NCBI GenBank assembly: GCA_019671005.1
Contig: JAGYYJ010001374.1
Location: 1-64,000, forward strand
Reading direction: 5' to 3'
Origin: Hibiscus mutabilis
Lineage: Eukaryota; Streptophyta; Magnoliopsida; Malvales; Malvaceae
Length of the DNA: 64,000 nucleotides
Shown here: positions 22,384-33,018 of the stretch, piece by piece
Layout: each line of letters begins with the position of its first letter
Numbering within the stretch: position 1 is the first letter of the stretch
Notes under the pieces: model-generated
Database searches by the model: none
What the model was told of the DNA's origin: nothing
The model's input: only the letters and a program-made list of their open reading frames with translations
Program-made: the position numbers and the translations under genes

Positions 22384-23626
22384 ACATCCTATAAGAGCAT
22401 TTGTTTTGGCCAAAAATGAAAAGGGATGTGGAACAAATTTTTGAACAATGTATCACTTGCAAAAGGGCGAAATCAAGACTTTAACCTCAAGGGTTGTACA
22501 CGCCATTACCAATCTCTAAAGAGCTGTGGGTTGACATTTCCATGGACTTTGTTTTAGGACTTCCTAGAACAAAGAATGCAGAGATTCCATTTTCGTGGTT
22601 GTCGATAGGTTTTTAAAAATGGCGCACTTTATTCCGTGTCATAAAACTGATAATGCTTCCAATATTGCTAATATGTTTTTTAGGGAGATTGTGCGTTTAC
22701 ATGGACTTTTGAGAATCATTTTAGATCGAGATACGAAGTTTTTGGGTCATTTTTGGAGGTCTTTATGGAGCAGGATTGGGACAAAGTTATTGTTCTCTAC
22801 AACTTGTCATCCTTAAACTGATGGCCGAACCGAAGTGGTAAATCAATTACTTTCAACTTTGTTGTGGTCTTTGATTAGCAAAAATCCAAAATCGTGGAAA
22901 GATAGTTTGCCACATGTGGAATTTGCTTACAACAGATCAGTTCATTCAGCCACCAAATTCACACCATTTGAGGTTGTATATGGGTTTAATCCATTGTCTC
23001 CTATGGATTTGTTACCTTTGCCCATTGATCAAGCATTAAATCTAGATGGGAAAAACAAGGCTGAATTCATGAAAAAACTTCATCAGAAGGTTCAAGATAA
23101 CATTGAGAAAAGAACAAAGCAATATGAACAACAAGCAAATAAAGGGCAAAAGTGAGTCAACTTTGAACCCGGCGATTGGGTTTGGGTGCACTTCAGGAAG
23201 GAACATTTTCCAACAGAAAGGAAATCAAACCCCTCTCCTAGAGGGGATGGGCCATTTCAAGTATTGGAGAAGATCAATGATAATGCCTACAAGATAGATC
23301 TTTCGGGAGAGTTTGGTGTCAGTGCTACGTTTAACGTTTCAGACTTATCTCTTTTTGAGCAAGGTAACGATTTGAGGAAAAATTGCTCTCAAGAATGGAT
23401 GGATGATGAGATCATGGCATCACCACCACCATTGGACCCGGTGGAATTTCCTTTAGGCCCCATTACTCGTGCAAGGGCAAGGAAATTTAGAGATGCAGTA
23501 AGCAACAAGTGCAATCATGCATGGAAGATTATTGAAGCTGCCAAAGTTGAATCAATGCCCTACAACGTGGAAGATTCATGCAACGTGAAAGGGAGTCCAT
23601 GCAACGTGTTGCATATTTATTTTTGA
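22384..23626 (+). pseudogene. D2 integrase core and C-terminal tail into LTR
   Basis: Several frames: WPKMKRDVEQIFEQCITCKRAKS (zinc finger end), DISMDFVLGLPRTK, VVDRFLKMAHFIPCHKTD, ILDRDTKFLGHFW, then a TAA at the PQTDGQ position (about 22815) and RTEVVNQLLST. The intact frame 22835-23155 covers LPHVEFAYNRSVHSATK and VVYGFNPLSPMDLL. After another stop, GDGPFQVLEKINDNAY (GPY/F) and FPLGPITRARARKFRDA continue into the 3' LTR to a stop at 23626. The second catalytic Asp context SDRD reads LDRD. Confidence 0.8.
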
Positions 23627-24562
23627 TGCATATGTTCCATTTGATTATTATAGTTTTAGTGTGCACATGTTTTCTATTATGTTGTTTATTATTTATTTTA
23701 CCAGCACTAGAGTTCCGTTGAATCATATAACATATATTTATTATATTTAGCATGCATCATATTACCTTGTTTATTTCTGATCACATTTCTTGTATTACAG
23801 GTGTTATGCAAGGACAATGAATAGACACATGTTTAGGGTGATTTAGAAATTATGACTATTGGAGAGGTGCTTGCTTACATTCACATGGAAATTGACATGC
23901 TTGCATACATTCACAATGGACAGTAATTCAAGAGAGGTGCTTGCATGTGACCTGCTTGCTTATATTCACATGGAAATTGACATGCTTGCTTATGAATACA
24001 TTGGACGGCAAAGGCACACATTTCAAGGTTTCTTTTTTAATTCAATATCCCTTCACACCACCCTAGGAATGTTGCTTGATCACTTCATTTTATAAAGCCT
24101 ATAAATAGAGGCTGATATTTCAATTGTTAGGCTCACTTTGATTTCAAAAAAATTGAGAGTTTTATCGCTTTCGTTCTTTTGAGAAATTTATCGATCCTTC
24201 AAGTTCTTCTTGTTGAATCAAAACCTTTGATATCTTTGATTCCTAGTTCTACTTAACTAGTGGGTCAAGATCCTTATTTTGTTTCGAGACTGTTATAGGG
24301 TTCAGGTCACACTTTTTAGTGTTGGTTCAATTCTCAAGTCCTAAACTACTATTCATCTTCCATCATCCAATTCTACCACCACCATTGATCACATTAACCA
24401 TCCAAAATTTTAGAATCTTTATTTTCATCACTTTTTATATCATTACACACCATCATCCTTTAAACCATCCGAAAACTGTTGCAAGTCTTACAACACAAAG
24501 TTACTTCATTTACGATCGGGAAAATCAAGCATCTCGGTAAATTCCAAGACGATATCACATCA
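23404..24562 (+). repeat. D2 3' LTR (1,159 bp)
   Basis: TGATGAGATCATGG...ATATCACATCA after a purine tract interrupted by T (aagaatggatgga, 23391-23403). It is shorter than 14634-15894, chiefly through fewer 30-bp repeats (23860-24000). TATAAATAG lies near 24100. Confidence 0.85.
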
Positions 24563-24780
24563 AGGGGATGATATAATCCATCCTTGGCATCTATTCATCA
24601 TTATTCTACCATCTCTAATCTTATGGATTAAAGAAAATGGAGCTTTTAAAACCCCTACACATCTTTTACTTATATATATATATATATTATTCATGGCACA
24701 TTTAGTTTATTTTGGTTGCATAACATACCTTATAATGACATTATCATAATTTATATTATGCATCTCATGATAAGGATTGT
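24563..24780. other. Short spacer without gene; (TA)n at 24671-24690
   Basis: AT-rich spacer between the D2 LTR and the X1 array. It contains a short TA microsatellite. I see no similarity to the neighbouring elements. Confidence 0.5.
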
Positions 24781-25996
24781 TGATACATGCATGAGCGGGG
24801 TCAAATTACTAATATTGGACAAGAAGCTGAATTTGTTCGATGCAAACAATAAAAGCCAAAACAGTGCACGCATAGGAGGTCAAAAACGATGCATCTTGGA
24901 CAAGAAATTGAATCTGTTTGTAAAGTCTGGAAAGTCAGCCAACTTGCGACACGTTTTTGGATGGGATCCAGGCATTTCTGAGTCAAGTTGTCTTCTAACA
25001 AATTGTCCGTCATTCAGTTACCTTTCCAACGCATCTTGAAACGCATCAATCGGACATCAGGAACTCAAGATACATCCAATTTACTGAAGACTGCGCATGC
25101 AGAAAACTGGATACGGGATTATTACGGGATTTTGTAAAATTCAGCCCAAAAGCTAACATATAAGGCTTTGGACGAATTAAACTTAGCCCAATATATTTAT
25201 TATCATTTAAATTTATGTTTTTAGGGTTTTATATACTTTAGGAACCAGCCACCCAGCCCTTATCAGCTTATAACTTGCCTTATCACCATATTTCTTGCCA
25301 CACAAGCACAAGAAGTTTAAAAGCTGTTATTTTTTTATTATTTTTAATTAGATTAGGTTTTCCTTGTTTTAGTAGAAGTTAAATTACTTTGTCTATCCTT
25401 CACCTATAAAAGGATGAAGCCTCCATCATTGTAAGGGAGATTCTCTTTGATTTATGAAATATTTAGTGAGTTTGTTTTTGCAAGTGCTGATTACTTGTGC
25501 TTTCGAAGTCTTCTTCAACATAAGTTCGACGAGTTCTTGTGAGGGAGATCATCTTCACACTCTTGCTTGCCTAGATAATCGCGTCTAGGAGGGTGGGTTA
25601 GAGCCGCTTGAGGTTGCTTGCTTAGATAATTGAGTCTAAGAGGGTGTCGAGGACAAAACAACATCAACAATTTGCAAGCCATCTTCATCTTCAACCTTCA
25701 CACCATCTTCCATAATTCCATAAACAAAACTGGAATTTTTAGGTTTGTTTTACCCATCTTCTTCTTAATCTTTTCTCATCTTTTTATTTATATTCTTATT
25801 TCTTATCATCTAATCATTCATCTCGTCTTTATTTCTTTAAATTTCCAGCCTTGAATCTGAAAAATTCAAGAAAATCCCTTCTCTTTTCTCTTGAATTTTC
25901 AGATCTGCCCAAACTTCCTTGATTGAGTCTAGAGCTCCTAGTTCTTGCTACAACTTGATTGAAGGATTCCAAATCCAAGATTGCACTACTCTATCA
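24781..25996 (+). repeat. X1 LTR a (1,216 bp)
   Basis: TGATACATGCATGAGC...GCACTACTCTATCA. TATA box cctataaaagg near 25403. About twenty differences from LTR b by eye. The PBS follows at 25999-26010 (TGGTATCAGAGC). Confidence 0.88.
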
Positions 25997-26420
25997 TTTG
26001 GTATCAGAGCTGGGACGATTCTTGACAAGAATTTTGGCGTTTTTGGGTGAAAAACTCGAAAATTAGGGAAAATTCGTCAAATTCAAACGAGCGAATTTTG
26101 AGCTGAAAATTTCCAGATCCGATCTACACCTTTGGAGGAGTCACCACATAAAATTTCATAATTTTTTGACACCGGGAACACCTCGAACGAAGTAGATCAA
26201 GTTGCTGCAAAATTCTAAGGTTTTCGGGGTTTTTCTAATTTTCTTTCATTCTTAGCCATTAGTTTTCGTTTGTTTTAACTTTTATTGCTTCTTACACATC
26301 TTCTAACACCTTCTTGTTTCCTTGTGTTAGTAGGACTAAAAGTTGCATACTCTTCTTTCTCCTTGCAACTATAATTCTATTGGTGTCTAACCTTTTCTTT
26401 GGATTCTTAAAGCAATTAGG

Positions 26421-26876
26421 ATGTTTTATTCTCTTTTCAACACTCGTTATCGTATACCAATAAATATTTTTCGGTCACGATGTAAGATACAAGGTAATCT
26501 ATGTTCTTTAATTATTGATGGTGATAGTCGTGTAAGCTTAGTGAGTAGCTTCATTGTTGATGCACTCGATCTACCATGCCAAGAACACCCTAAGCCGTAT
26601 CATCTTCAAGGGTTTAATAGCGGACAGGATATGAAGGTAACCGAACGTTGTTTAATCTCTTTTACTCTTGGAAGCTATTGTGATGATGTATGGTGTGACG
26701 TGGTTCCTATGGAAGTCACCCACTTGCTATTAGGAAGACCTTGGAAAAATGATCGGGGCGCTGTCCATCGAATCAATACAAATGGATACTCGGTTGTGCA
26801 CCAAGGCCATAAGCTCTCGTTTGCTACAATAGAGCCGAAAAAAGTAGATGAAGAAATAGCAAAAGCAAAAAAATAG
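26421..26876 (+). CDS. X1 protease-like ORF, first of duplicated pair
   Basis: 151 aa from a genuine ATG. The first 20 residues (MFYSLFNTRYRIPINIFRS) lead into a retropepsin-like fold: CKIQGNLCSLIIDGDS at the active-site position, VDALDLPCQEHPKPYHL, CDDVWCDVVPMEVTHLLLG and RPWKNDRGAVH. It aligns closely with the G protease (IIDSGS, VDALDLPCQCHPKPYYL, CDDVWCDVIPM). The active-site triplet is Asp-Gly-Asp, so it is probably not a working protease. It ends with TAG at 26874-26876 after Lys-rich KAKK. gag, RT and integrase are all absent around it. A structural or RNA-binding role is speculation. Confidence 0.65.
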   Translation: MFYSLFNTRYRIPINIFRSRCKIQGNLCSLIIDGDSRVSLVSSFIVDALDLPCQEHPKPYHLQGFNSGQDMKVTERCLISFTLGSYCDDVWCDVVPMEVTHLLLGRPWKNDRGAVHRINTNGYSVVHQGHKLSFATIEPKKVDEEIAKAKK

Positions 26877-27316
26877 TGTGAGAGGATAAAACGAAAAAGA
26901 AGATACAAGGCAATCTATGTTCTTTAATTATTGATGGTGATAGTCGTGTAAGCTTAGTGAGTAGCTTCATTGTTGATGCACTCGATCTACCATGCCAAGA
27001 ACACCCTAAGCCGTATCATCTTCAAGGGTTTAATAGCGGACAGGATATGAAGGTAACCGAACGTTGTTTAATCTCTTTTACTCTTGGAAGCTATTGTGAT
27101 GATGTATGGTGTGACGTGGTTCCTATGGAAGTCACCCACTTGCTATTAGGAAGACCTTGGAAAAATGATCGGGGCGCTGTCCATCGAATCAATACAAATG
27201 GATACTCGGTTGTGCACCAAGGCCAGAAGCTCTCGTTTGCTACAATAGAGCCGGAAAAAGTAGATGAAGAAATAGCAAAAGCAAAAAAATAGTGTGAGAG
27301 GATAAAACGAAAAAGA
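26485..27316 (+). repeat. 416-bp direct tandem duplication inside X1
   Basis: Unit 1 26485-26900, unit 2 26901-27316, each from agatacaagg to acgaaaaaga, with only about three differences. It duplicates almost the whole protease-like ORF except its first 21 codons. The other X1 copies (1714-3715, 29243-30868) have a single unit. Confidence 0.92.
26957..27292 (+). CDS. X1 protease-like ORF, duplicate without N-terminus
   Basis: 111 aa starting at an in-frame codon inside the duplicated unit (SSFIVDALDLPCQEH). In frame upstream it also carries LIIDGDS. It ends with the same Lys-rich tail and TAG (27290-27292). It differs from the first unit by His to Gln and Lys to Glu changes. Lacking an ATG at its proper start, it is probably not translated on its own. 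Confidence 0.45.
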   Translation: MSSFIVDALDLPCQEHPKPYHLQGFNSGQDMKVTERCLISFTLGSYCDDVWCDVVPMEVTHLLLGRPWKNDRGAVHRINTNGYSVVHQGQKLSFATIEPEKVDEEIAKAKK

Positions 27317-28285
27317 TTGGAAGCGCAAAAGGCTGAATCAATTGACCACACAAAAGCAACCAACCATGAAGACATCCCAAAACCAGAAGGTACACATGAT
27401 TCTCTTCGTACTTCTACTTCTAGCATTTGTGCAAATGTTGATATTGGAGAAGAACCATCTCCCAAACAAAAGGATAGTGATAGTGAACACATTAGACAAG
27501 ATGACAATGCTTATAACCCCTCGTGTGAAGTAGTAGGTCCACTTGCTATACTCTCATCACCTCCCCACGAAGAAAGTAAGTGTAATTCTAACCCTTCATT
27601 TGATTCTTGTCCTATCATTCCGTTAGAAACACTTTGTCCTCTACAGAAATTGTACATTGATGATAAATTTTATGAGAGGGATATGGGATGTGACATACAA
27701 AAGACTGAGAGTAAAAAGGCCGAGAGTGAAAAAAGTCAAATTAATGGCCCAAATTTGGTGAGTGAAAATACATATAAGGTAAAAGTCACACAAAGCCCAA
27801 AAGAAAAAGACAAGAAAAAAAATGTGACGAGTGATTTTGTTTTGACTAGTCATTACAAATGTTCGAGTAGTGTTGTCTTATTTTTTCAGGATTTTGTTGA
27901 ACCATTGAGAGGAGCTCAATTAGATGACTCCACATACAACAAAGAAGCCTTTTCAATTGAAGTTGATGATTGTTCTCTCATTGCCGATTTAGATTCGAGG
28001 ACGAATCCTTTTGAAGAGTGGGGGAATGATACATGCATGAGCGGGGTCAAATTACTAATATTGGACAAGAAGCTGAATTTGTTCGATGCAAACAATAAAA
28101 GCCAAAACAGTGCACGCATAGGAGGTCAAAAACGATGCATCTTGGACAAGAAATTGAATCTGTTTGTAAAGTCTGGAAAGTCAGCCAACTTGCGACAAGT
28201 TTTTGGATGGGATCCAGGCATTTCTGAGTCAAGTTGTCTTCTAACAAATTGTCCTTCATTCAGTTACCTTTCCAACGCATCTTGA
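27293..28285 (+). CDS. X1 second ORF, in frame after TAG, running into LTR
   Basis: Open from the TAG at 27290-27292 to a TGA at 28283-28285. There is no ATG near its start (the apparent start at 27317 is TTG), so it would need stop read-through or be non-coding. Sequence features: basic CERIKRKRLEAQKAES, a long acidic Ser/Asp/Pro-rich part, a Lys-rich patch (PKEKDKKKNV), a segment FVLTSHYKCSSSVVLFFQDF, then DSRTNPFEEWGNDT, the polyprotein tail that overlaps the purine tract. The last 87 residues lie in the LTR and contain LDKKLNLF twice and FGWDPGI. I do not recognise the middle domain. Confidence 0.5.
   Translation, partial: CERIKRKRLEAQKAESIDHTKATNHEDIPKPEGTHDSLRTSTSSICANVDIGEEPSPKQKDSDSEHIRQDDNAYNPSCEVVGPLAILSSPPHEESKCNSNPSFDSCPIIPLETLCPLQKLYIDDKFYERDMGCDIQKTESKKAESEKSQINGPNLVSENTYKVKVTQSPKEKDKKKNVTSDFVLTSHYKCSSSVVLFFQDFVEPLRGAQLDDSTYNKEAFSIEVDDCSLIADLDSRTNPFEEWGNDTCMSGVKLLILDKKLNLFDANNKSQNSARIGGQKRCILDKKLNLFVKSGKSANLRQVFGWDPGISESSCLLTNCPSFSYLSNAS
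28013..28026 (+). promoter_or_regulatory. Polypurine tract of X1
   Basis: GAAGAGTGGGGGAA immediately before the LTR start TGATAC. The same tract precedes the LTRs at 3185, 30869 and 34759 (GATGAGTGGGGGAA). In LTR elements it primes plus-strand synthesis. Confidence 0.8.
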
Positions 28286-29242
28286 AACGCATCAATCGGG
28301 CATCAGGAACTCAAGATACATCCAATTTACTGAAGACTGCGCATGCAGAAAACTGGATACGGGATTATTACGGGATTTTGTAAAATTCAGCCCAAAAGCT
28401 AACATATAAGGCTTTGGACGAATTAAACTTAGCCCAATATATTTATTATCATTTAAATTGATGTTTTTAGGGTTTTATATACTTTAGGAACCAGCCACCC
28501 AGCCCTTATCAGCGTATAACTTGCCATATCACCATATTCCTTGCCACACAAGCACAAGGAGTTTAAAGGCTGTTATTTTTTTATTATTTTTAATTAGATT
28601 AGGTTTTCCTTGTTTTAGTAGAAGTTAAATTACTTTGTCTATCCTTCACCTATAAAAGGATGAAGCCTCCATCATTGTAAGGGAGATTTTCTTTGATTTA
28701 TAAAATATTTAGTGAGTTTGTTTTTGCAAGTGCTGATTACTTGTGCTTTCGAAGTCTTCTTCAACATAAGTTCGACGAATTCTTGTGAGGGAGATCATCT
28801 TCACACTCTTGCTTGCCTAGATAATCGCATCTAGGAGGGTGGGTTAGAGCCGCTTGAGGTTGCTTGCTTAGATAATTGAGTCTAAGAGGGTGTCGAGGAC
28901 AAAACAACATCAACAATTCGCAAGCCATCTTCATCTTCAACCTTCACACCATCTTCCATAATTCCATAAACAAAACTGGAATTTTCAGATTTGTTTTACC
29001 TATCTTCTTCTTAATCTTTTCTCATCTTTTTATTTATATTCTTATTTCTTATCATCTAATCCTTCATCTCGTCTTTATTTCTTTAAATTTCCAGCCTTGA
29101 ATCTGAAAAATTCAAGAAAACCCCTTCTATTTTCTCTTGAATTTTCAGATCTGCCCAAACTTCCTTGATTGAGTCTAGAGCTCCTAGTTCTTGCTACAAC
29201 TTGATTGAAGGCTTCCAAATCCAAGATTGCACTACTCTATCA
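28027..29242 (+). repeat. X1 LTR b (1,216 bp), shared by both units
   Basis: TGATACATGCATGAGC...GCACTACTCTATCA, followed by PBS TGGTATCAGAGC at 29245-29256. It serves as 3' LTR of the first unit and 5' LTR of the second. Confidence 0.88.
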
Positions 29243-29672
29243 TTTGGTATCAGAGCTGGGTCGATTCTTGACAAGAATTTTGGCGTTTTTGGGTGAAAAA
29301 CTCGAAAATTAGGGAAAATTCGTCAAATTCAAACGAGCGAATTTTGAGCTGAAAATTTCCAGACCCGATCTACACCTTTGGAGGAGTCACCACATAAAAT
29401 TTCATAATTTTTTGACACCGGGAACACCTCGAACGAAGTAGATCAAGTTGCTGCAAAATTCTAAGGTTTTCTGGGTTTTTCTAATTTTCTTTCATTCTTA
29501 GCCATTAGTTTTCGTTTGTTTTAACTTTTATTGCTTCTTACACATCTTCTAACACCTTCTTGTTTCCTTGTGTTAGTAGGAGGACTAAAAAAAGTTGCAT
29601 ACTCTTCTTTCTCCTTGCAACTATAATTCTATTGGTGTCTAACCTTTTCTTTGGATTCTTAAAGCAATTAGG

Positions 29673-30128
29673 ATGTTTTATTCTCTTTTTAACACTCGTT
29701 ATCGTATACCAATAAATATTTTTCGGTCACGATGTAAGATACAAGGTAATCTATGTTCTTTAATTATTGATGGTGATAGTCGTGTAAACTTAGTGAGTAG
29801 CTTCATTGTTGATGCACTCGATCTACCATGCCAAGAACACCCTAAGCCGTATCATCTTCAAGGGTTTAATAGCGGACAGGATATGAAGGTAACCGAACGT
29901 TGTTTAATCTCTTTTACTCTTGGAAGCTATTGTGATGATGTATGGTGTGACGTGGTTCCTATGGAAGTCACCCACTTGCTATTAGGAAGACCTTGGAAAA
30001 ATGATCGGGGCGCTGTCCATCGAATCAATACAAATGGATACTCGGTTGTGCACCAAGGCCAGAAGCTCTCGTTTGCTACAATAGAGCCGGAAAAAGTAGA
30101 TGAAGAAATAGCAAAAGCAAAAAAATAG
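29673..30128 (+). CDS. X1 protease-like ORF, second unit (single copy)
   Basis: 151 aa, almost identical to 26421-26876 (Ser to Asn after the DGDS motif). Same IIDGDS active-site replacement, same GRPWKNDRGAVH and same terminal TAG (30126-30128). This intact frame with ATG is the best representative of the family in the window. Confidence 0.65.
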   Translation: MFYSLFNTRYRIPINIFRSRCKIQGNLCSLIIDGDSRVNLVSSFIVDALDLPCQEHPKPYHLQGFNSGQDMKVTERCLISFTLGSYCDDVWCDVVPMEVTHLLLGRPWKNDRGAVHRINTNGYSVVHQGQKLSFATIEPEKVDEEIAKAKK

Positions 30129-30868
30129 TGTGAGAGGATAAAACGAAAAAGATTGGAAGCGCAAAAGGCTGAATCAATTGACCACACAAAAGCAACCAAC
30201 CATGAAGACATCCCAAAACCAGAAGGTACACATGATTCTCTTCGTACTTCTACTTCTAGCATTTGTGCAAATGTTGATATTGGAGAAGAACCATCTCCCA
30301 AACAAAAGGATAGTGATAGTGAACACATTAGACAAGATGACAATGCTTATAACCCCTCGTGTGAAGTAGTAGGTCCACTTGCTATACTCTCATCACCTCC
30401 CCACGAAGAAAGTAAGTGTAATTCTAACCCTTCATTTGATTCTTGTCCTATCATTCCGTTAGAAACACTTTCTCCTCTACAGAAATTGTACATTGATGAT
30501 AAATTTTATGAGAGGGATATGGGATGTGAGATACAAAAGACTGAGATTAAAGAGGCCGAGAGTGAAAAAAAGTCAAATTAATGGCCCAAATTTGGTGAGT
30601 GAAAATACATATAAGGTAAAAGTCACACAAAGCCCAAAAAAAGAAAAAGACAAGAAAAAAAACGTGATGAGTGATTTTGTTTTGACTAGTCATTACAAAT
30701 GTTCGAGAGTAGTGTTGTCTTATTTTTTCAGGATTTTGTTGAACCATTGAGAGGAGCTCAATTAGATCACTCCACATACAACAAAGAAGCCTTTTCAATT
30801 GAAGTTGATGATTGTTCTCTCATTGCCGATTTAGATTCGAGGACGAATCCTTTTGAGGAGTGGGGGAA
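30129..30868 (+). pseudogene. X1 second ORF, second unit, frameshifted
   Basis: Follows TAG 30126-30128 in frame as far as 30581 (EAESEKKSN, stop). One extra A in an A-run (about 30567) breaks the frame relative to 27720. It continues in other frames (30493-30750, 30699-31082) to DSRTNPFEEWGNDT at the LTR. Further extra bases sit in A-runs near 30635 and at 30704. Confidence 0.55.
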
Positions 30869-31572
30869 TGATACATGCATGAGCGGGGTCAAATTACTAA
30901 TATTGGACAAGAAGCTGAATTTGTTCGATGCAAACAATAATGGCCAAAACAATGCACGCATAGGAGGTCAAAAACGATGCATTTTGCACAAGAAACTGAA
31001 TCTGTTTGTAAAGTCTGGAAAGTCAGCTAACTTGCAACGAATTTTTGGATGGGAGATCATCTTCACACTCTTGCTTGCCTAGAAGCCATCTTCAACATAA
31101 GATCATCGAGTTCTTGTGAGGGAGATCATCTTCACACTCTTGCTTGCCTAGATAATCGCGTCTAGGAGGGTGGGTTAGAGCTGCTTGAGGTTGCTTGCTT
31201 AGATAATTGAGTCTAAGAGGGTGCCGAGGACAAAACAACATCAACAATTCGCAAGCCATCTTCATCTTCAACCTTCACTCAATCTTCCATAATTCCATAA
31301 ACAAAGATGGAATTTTCAGATTTGTTTTACTTATCTCTTTCTCAATCTTTTTTAATATTCTTTTTATATTCTTATTTCTTATCATATAATCCTTCATCTT
31401 ATCTTTCTTTCTTTAAATTTCAAGCCTTGAATCTGAAAATTTCAAGAAAATCCCTTCTCTTTTCTCTTGAATTTTCAGATCTGCCCAAACTTCCTTGATT
31501 GAGTCTAGAGCTCCTAGTTCTTGCAACAACTTGATTGAAGGCTTCCAAATCCAAGATTGCGCTACTCTATCA
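30869..31572 (+). repeat. X1 LTR c, internally deleted (704 bp)
   Basis: Starts TGATACATGCATGAGC, jumps at about 31050 from tttttggatggg to agatcatcttcacac (losing the TATA region), repeats the phrase agatcatcttcacactcttg, and ends GCGCTACTCTATCA. It abuts a D LTR end. Confidence 0.8.
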
Positions 31573-31701
31573 TTCTATATTGTTACACACCATCACCCTT
31601 TAAACCATCCAAAACCGTTGCAAGTCTTACAACACAAAGCTACTTCATTTACGATCGGGCAAATCAAGCATCTCGATAAATTCCAAGATGAGATCACATC
31701 A
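31573..31701 (+). repeat. D-type LTR 3' end fragment (129 bp)
   Basis: From the cgttacacacc region to GAGATCACATCA at 31701. It contains the acgatcgggca phrase of D LTR ends. Confidence 0.75.
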
Positions 31702-32882
31702 GGTTTGTGAAGTTACTTATATTGGAAAAGAAGCTGAATTTGTTCAATGTAAACAATAAAAGACAAAACAATGCACGCATAGGAGGTCAAAAACGATGCA
31801 TCTTAAAAAAGAAATTGAATCTGTTTGTGAAGTCTGGAAAGTCAGCCAACTTGCGACGAGTTTTCGGATGAGATCCGGGCATTTCTGAGTCAAGTTTTCT
31901 TCTAACAAATTGTCTTTCATTCAGTTACCTTTAAAACGCATCTTGAAACGTGTCAATCGGACATTGGGAACTCAAGATACGTCCAATTTACTAAAGACTG
32001 CACATGCAGAAAACTGGATACGAGATTATTACGGCATTTTGTAAAATTCAGCCCAAAAGCTAACATATAAGGCTTTGGACGAATTAAACTTAGCCCAATA
32101 TATTTATTATCATTTAAATTGATGTTTTTAGGGTTTTATGTACTTTAGGAACCAGCCACCCAGCCCTTATCAGCTTATCACTTGCCTTATCACCCTATTC
32201 CTTGCCACACAAGCACAAAGGCTGTTATTTTTATTATTTTTAATTAGATTAGGTTTTCCTTGTTTTATTAGAAGTTAAATTACTTTGTCTATCCTTCACC
32301 TATAAAAGGATGGAGCCTCCATCATTGTAAGACAGATTTTCTTTGATTTATGAAATATTTAGTGAGTTTGTTTTTGCCAGTGCTGATTACTTGTGCCTTC
32401 GAAGTCTTCTTCAACATAAGTTCGACGAGTTCTTGTGAGGGAGATCATCTTCACACTCTTGCTTGCCTAGATAATCGCGTCTAGGAGGGTGGGTAGAGTC
32501 GCTTGAGGTTGCTTGCTTAGATAATTGAGTCTAAGAGGGTGCCAAGGGCAAAACAACATCAACAATTCGCAAGCCATCTTCATCTTCAACCTTCACACCA
32601 TCTTCCATAATTCCATAAACAAAGCTGGAATTTTCAAATTTGTTTTACTTATTCTCTCTCTCAATCTTTTTATTTATATTCTTATTTCTTATCATATAAT
32701 CCTTCATCATGTCTTTCTTTCTTTAAATTTCTAGCCTTGAATCTGAAAATTTCAAGAAAATCCCTTCTCTTTTCTCTTGAATTTTTAGATCTGCCCAAAC
32801 TTCCTTGATTGAGTCTAGAGCTCCTAGTTCTTGCAACAACTTGAATGAAGGCTTCCAAATCCAAGATTATGCTACTCTATCA
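31702..32882 (+). repeat. X1 LTR, first ~25 bp missing
   Basis: Runs from ttacttatattgg (about 31713) to GCTACTCTATCA at 32882. cctataaaagg near 32304. It precedes a gag fragment rather than a PBS, so it behaves as a solo or rearranged LTR. Confidence 0.75.
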
Positions 32883-33018
32883 CGGAGGCTTATCTTGAGT
32901 GGGAGCAGAAGATCGAACCATATTCGATTGTCACAATTATTCTGAGCAAAAGAAGGTAAAATAGCATGCATTGAATTCACTAATTAAGAAATAGTTTGGT
33001 GGAACCAGTTAACCATGA
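32883..33018 (+). pseudogene. gag core fragment (AYLEWE...FTNYxxVWW)
   Basis: The plus strand reads, with frame changes, as AYLEWEQKIE, FDCHNYSEQKKVK, then CIEFTN and VWWNQ. This matches residues 105-150 of the H gag (TYLAWEKKVEHIFECHNYSE, IEFTDYALIWWDQL). It is an isolated remnant between two X LTRs. Confidence 0.65.

Larger units (their letters stand above)
14634..24562 (+). mobile_element. gag-pol: D2: degenerate autonomous-type D element with nested LTR cluster
   Basis: 5' LTR 14634-15894 (1,261 bp), PBS 15897-15910, leader, gag start (16344-16794), then foreign LTR pieces 16795-21048, then pol from RT onward (21049-23403) and 3' LTR 23404-24562 (1,159 bp). Most of gag, the protease and the first part of RT are missing at the junctions. 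The flanks (taggg at 14629-14633, agggg at 24563-24567) are not a convincing TSD, so the two LTRs may not come from one insertion. Confidence 0.65.
24781..31572 (+). mobile_element. Tandem X1 array: LTR-INT-LTR-INT-LTR
   Basis: LTRs at 24781-25996 (1,216 bp), 28027-29242 (1,216 bp) and 30869-31572 (704 bp, internally deleted). Internal regions at 25997-28026 and 29243-30868. Each internal region has its own PBS and purine tract, and the middle LTR is shared. No TSD is visible at the outer ends (attgt before, ttcta after). The two units differ by scattered substitutions and a 416-bp duplication, so this is not a simple assembly duplicate. Such arrays form by unequal recombination between LTRs. 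Confidence 0.85.

Noticed and set aside
14629..24567. 5-bp TSD for D2
   Set aside because: taggg and agggg share only the last three bases, and the host LTR does not resume after 24567.
24671..24690. TA run as a promoter
   Set aside because: Simple microsatellite in a spacer without a downstream gene.
27290..27298. TAG read-through signal
   Set aside because: The context TAG TGT GAG does not match known plant read-through contexts such as TAG CAR YYA; kept only as a question.
27091..27507. 138-aa minus-strand frame (also 29927-30343 and 2260-2634)
   Set aside because: Antisense shadow of the X1 protease-like ORF; it recurs only because the sense sequence does.
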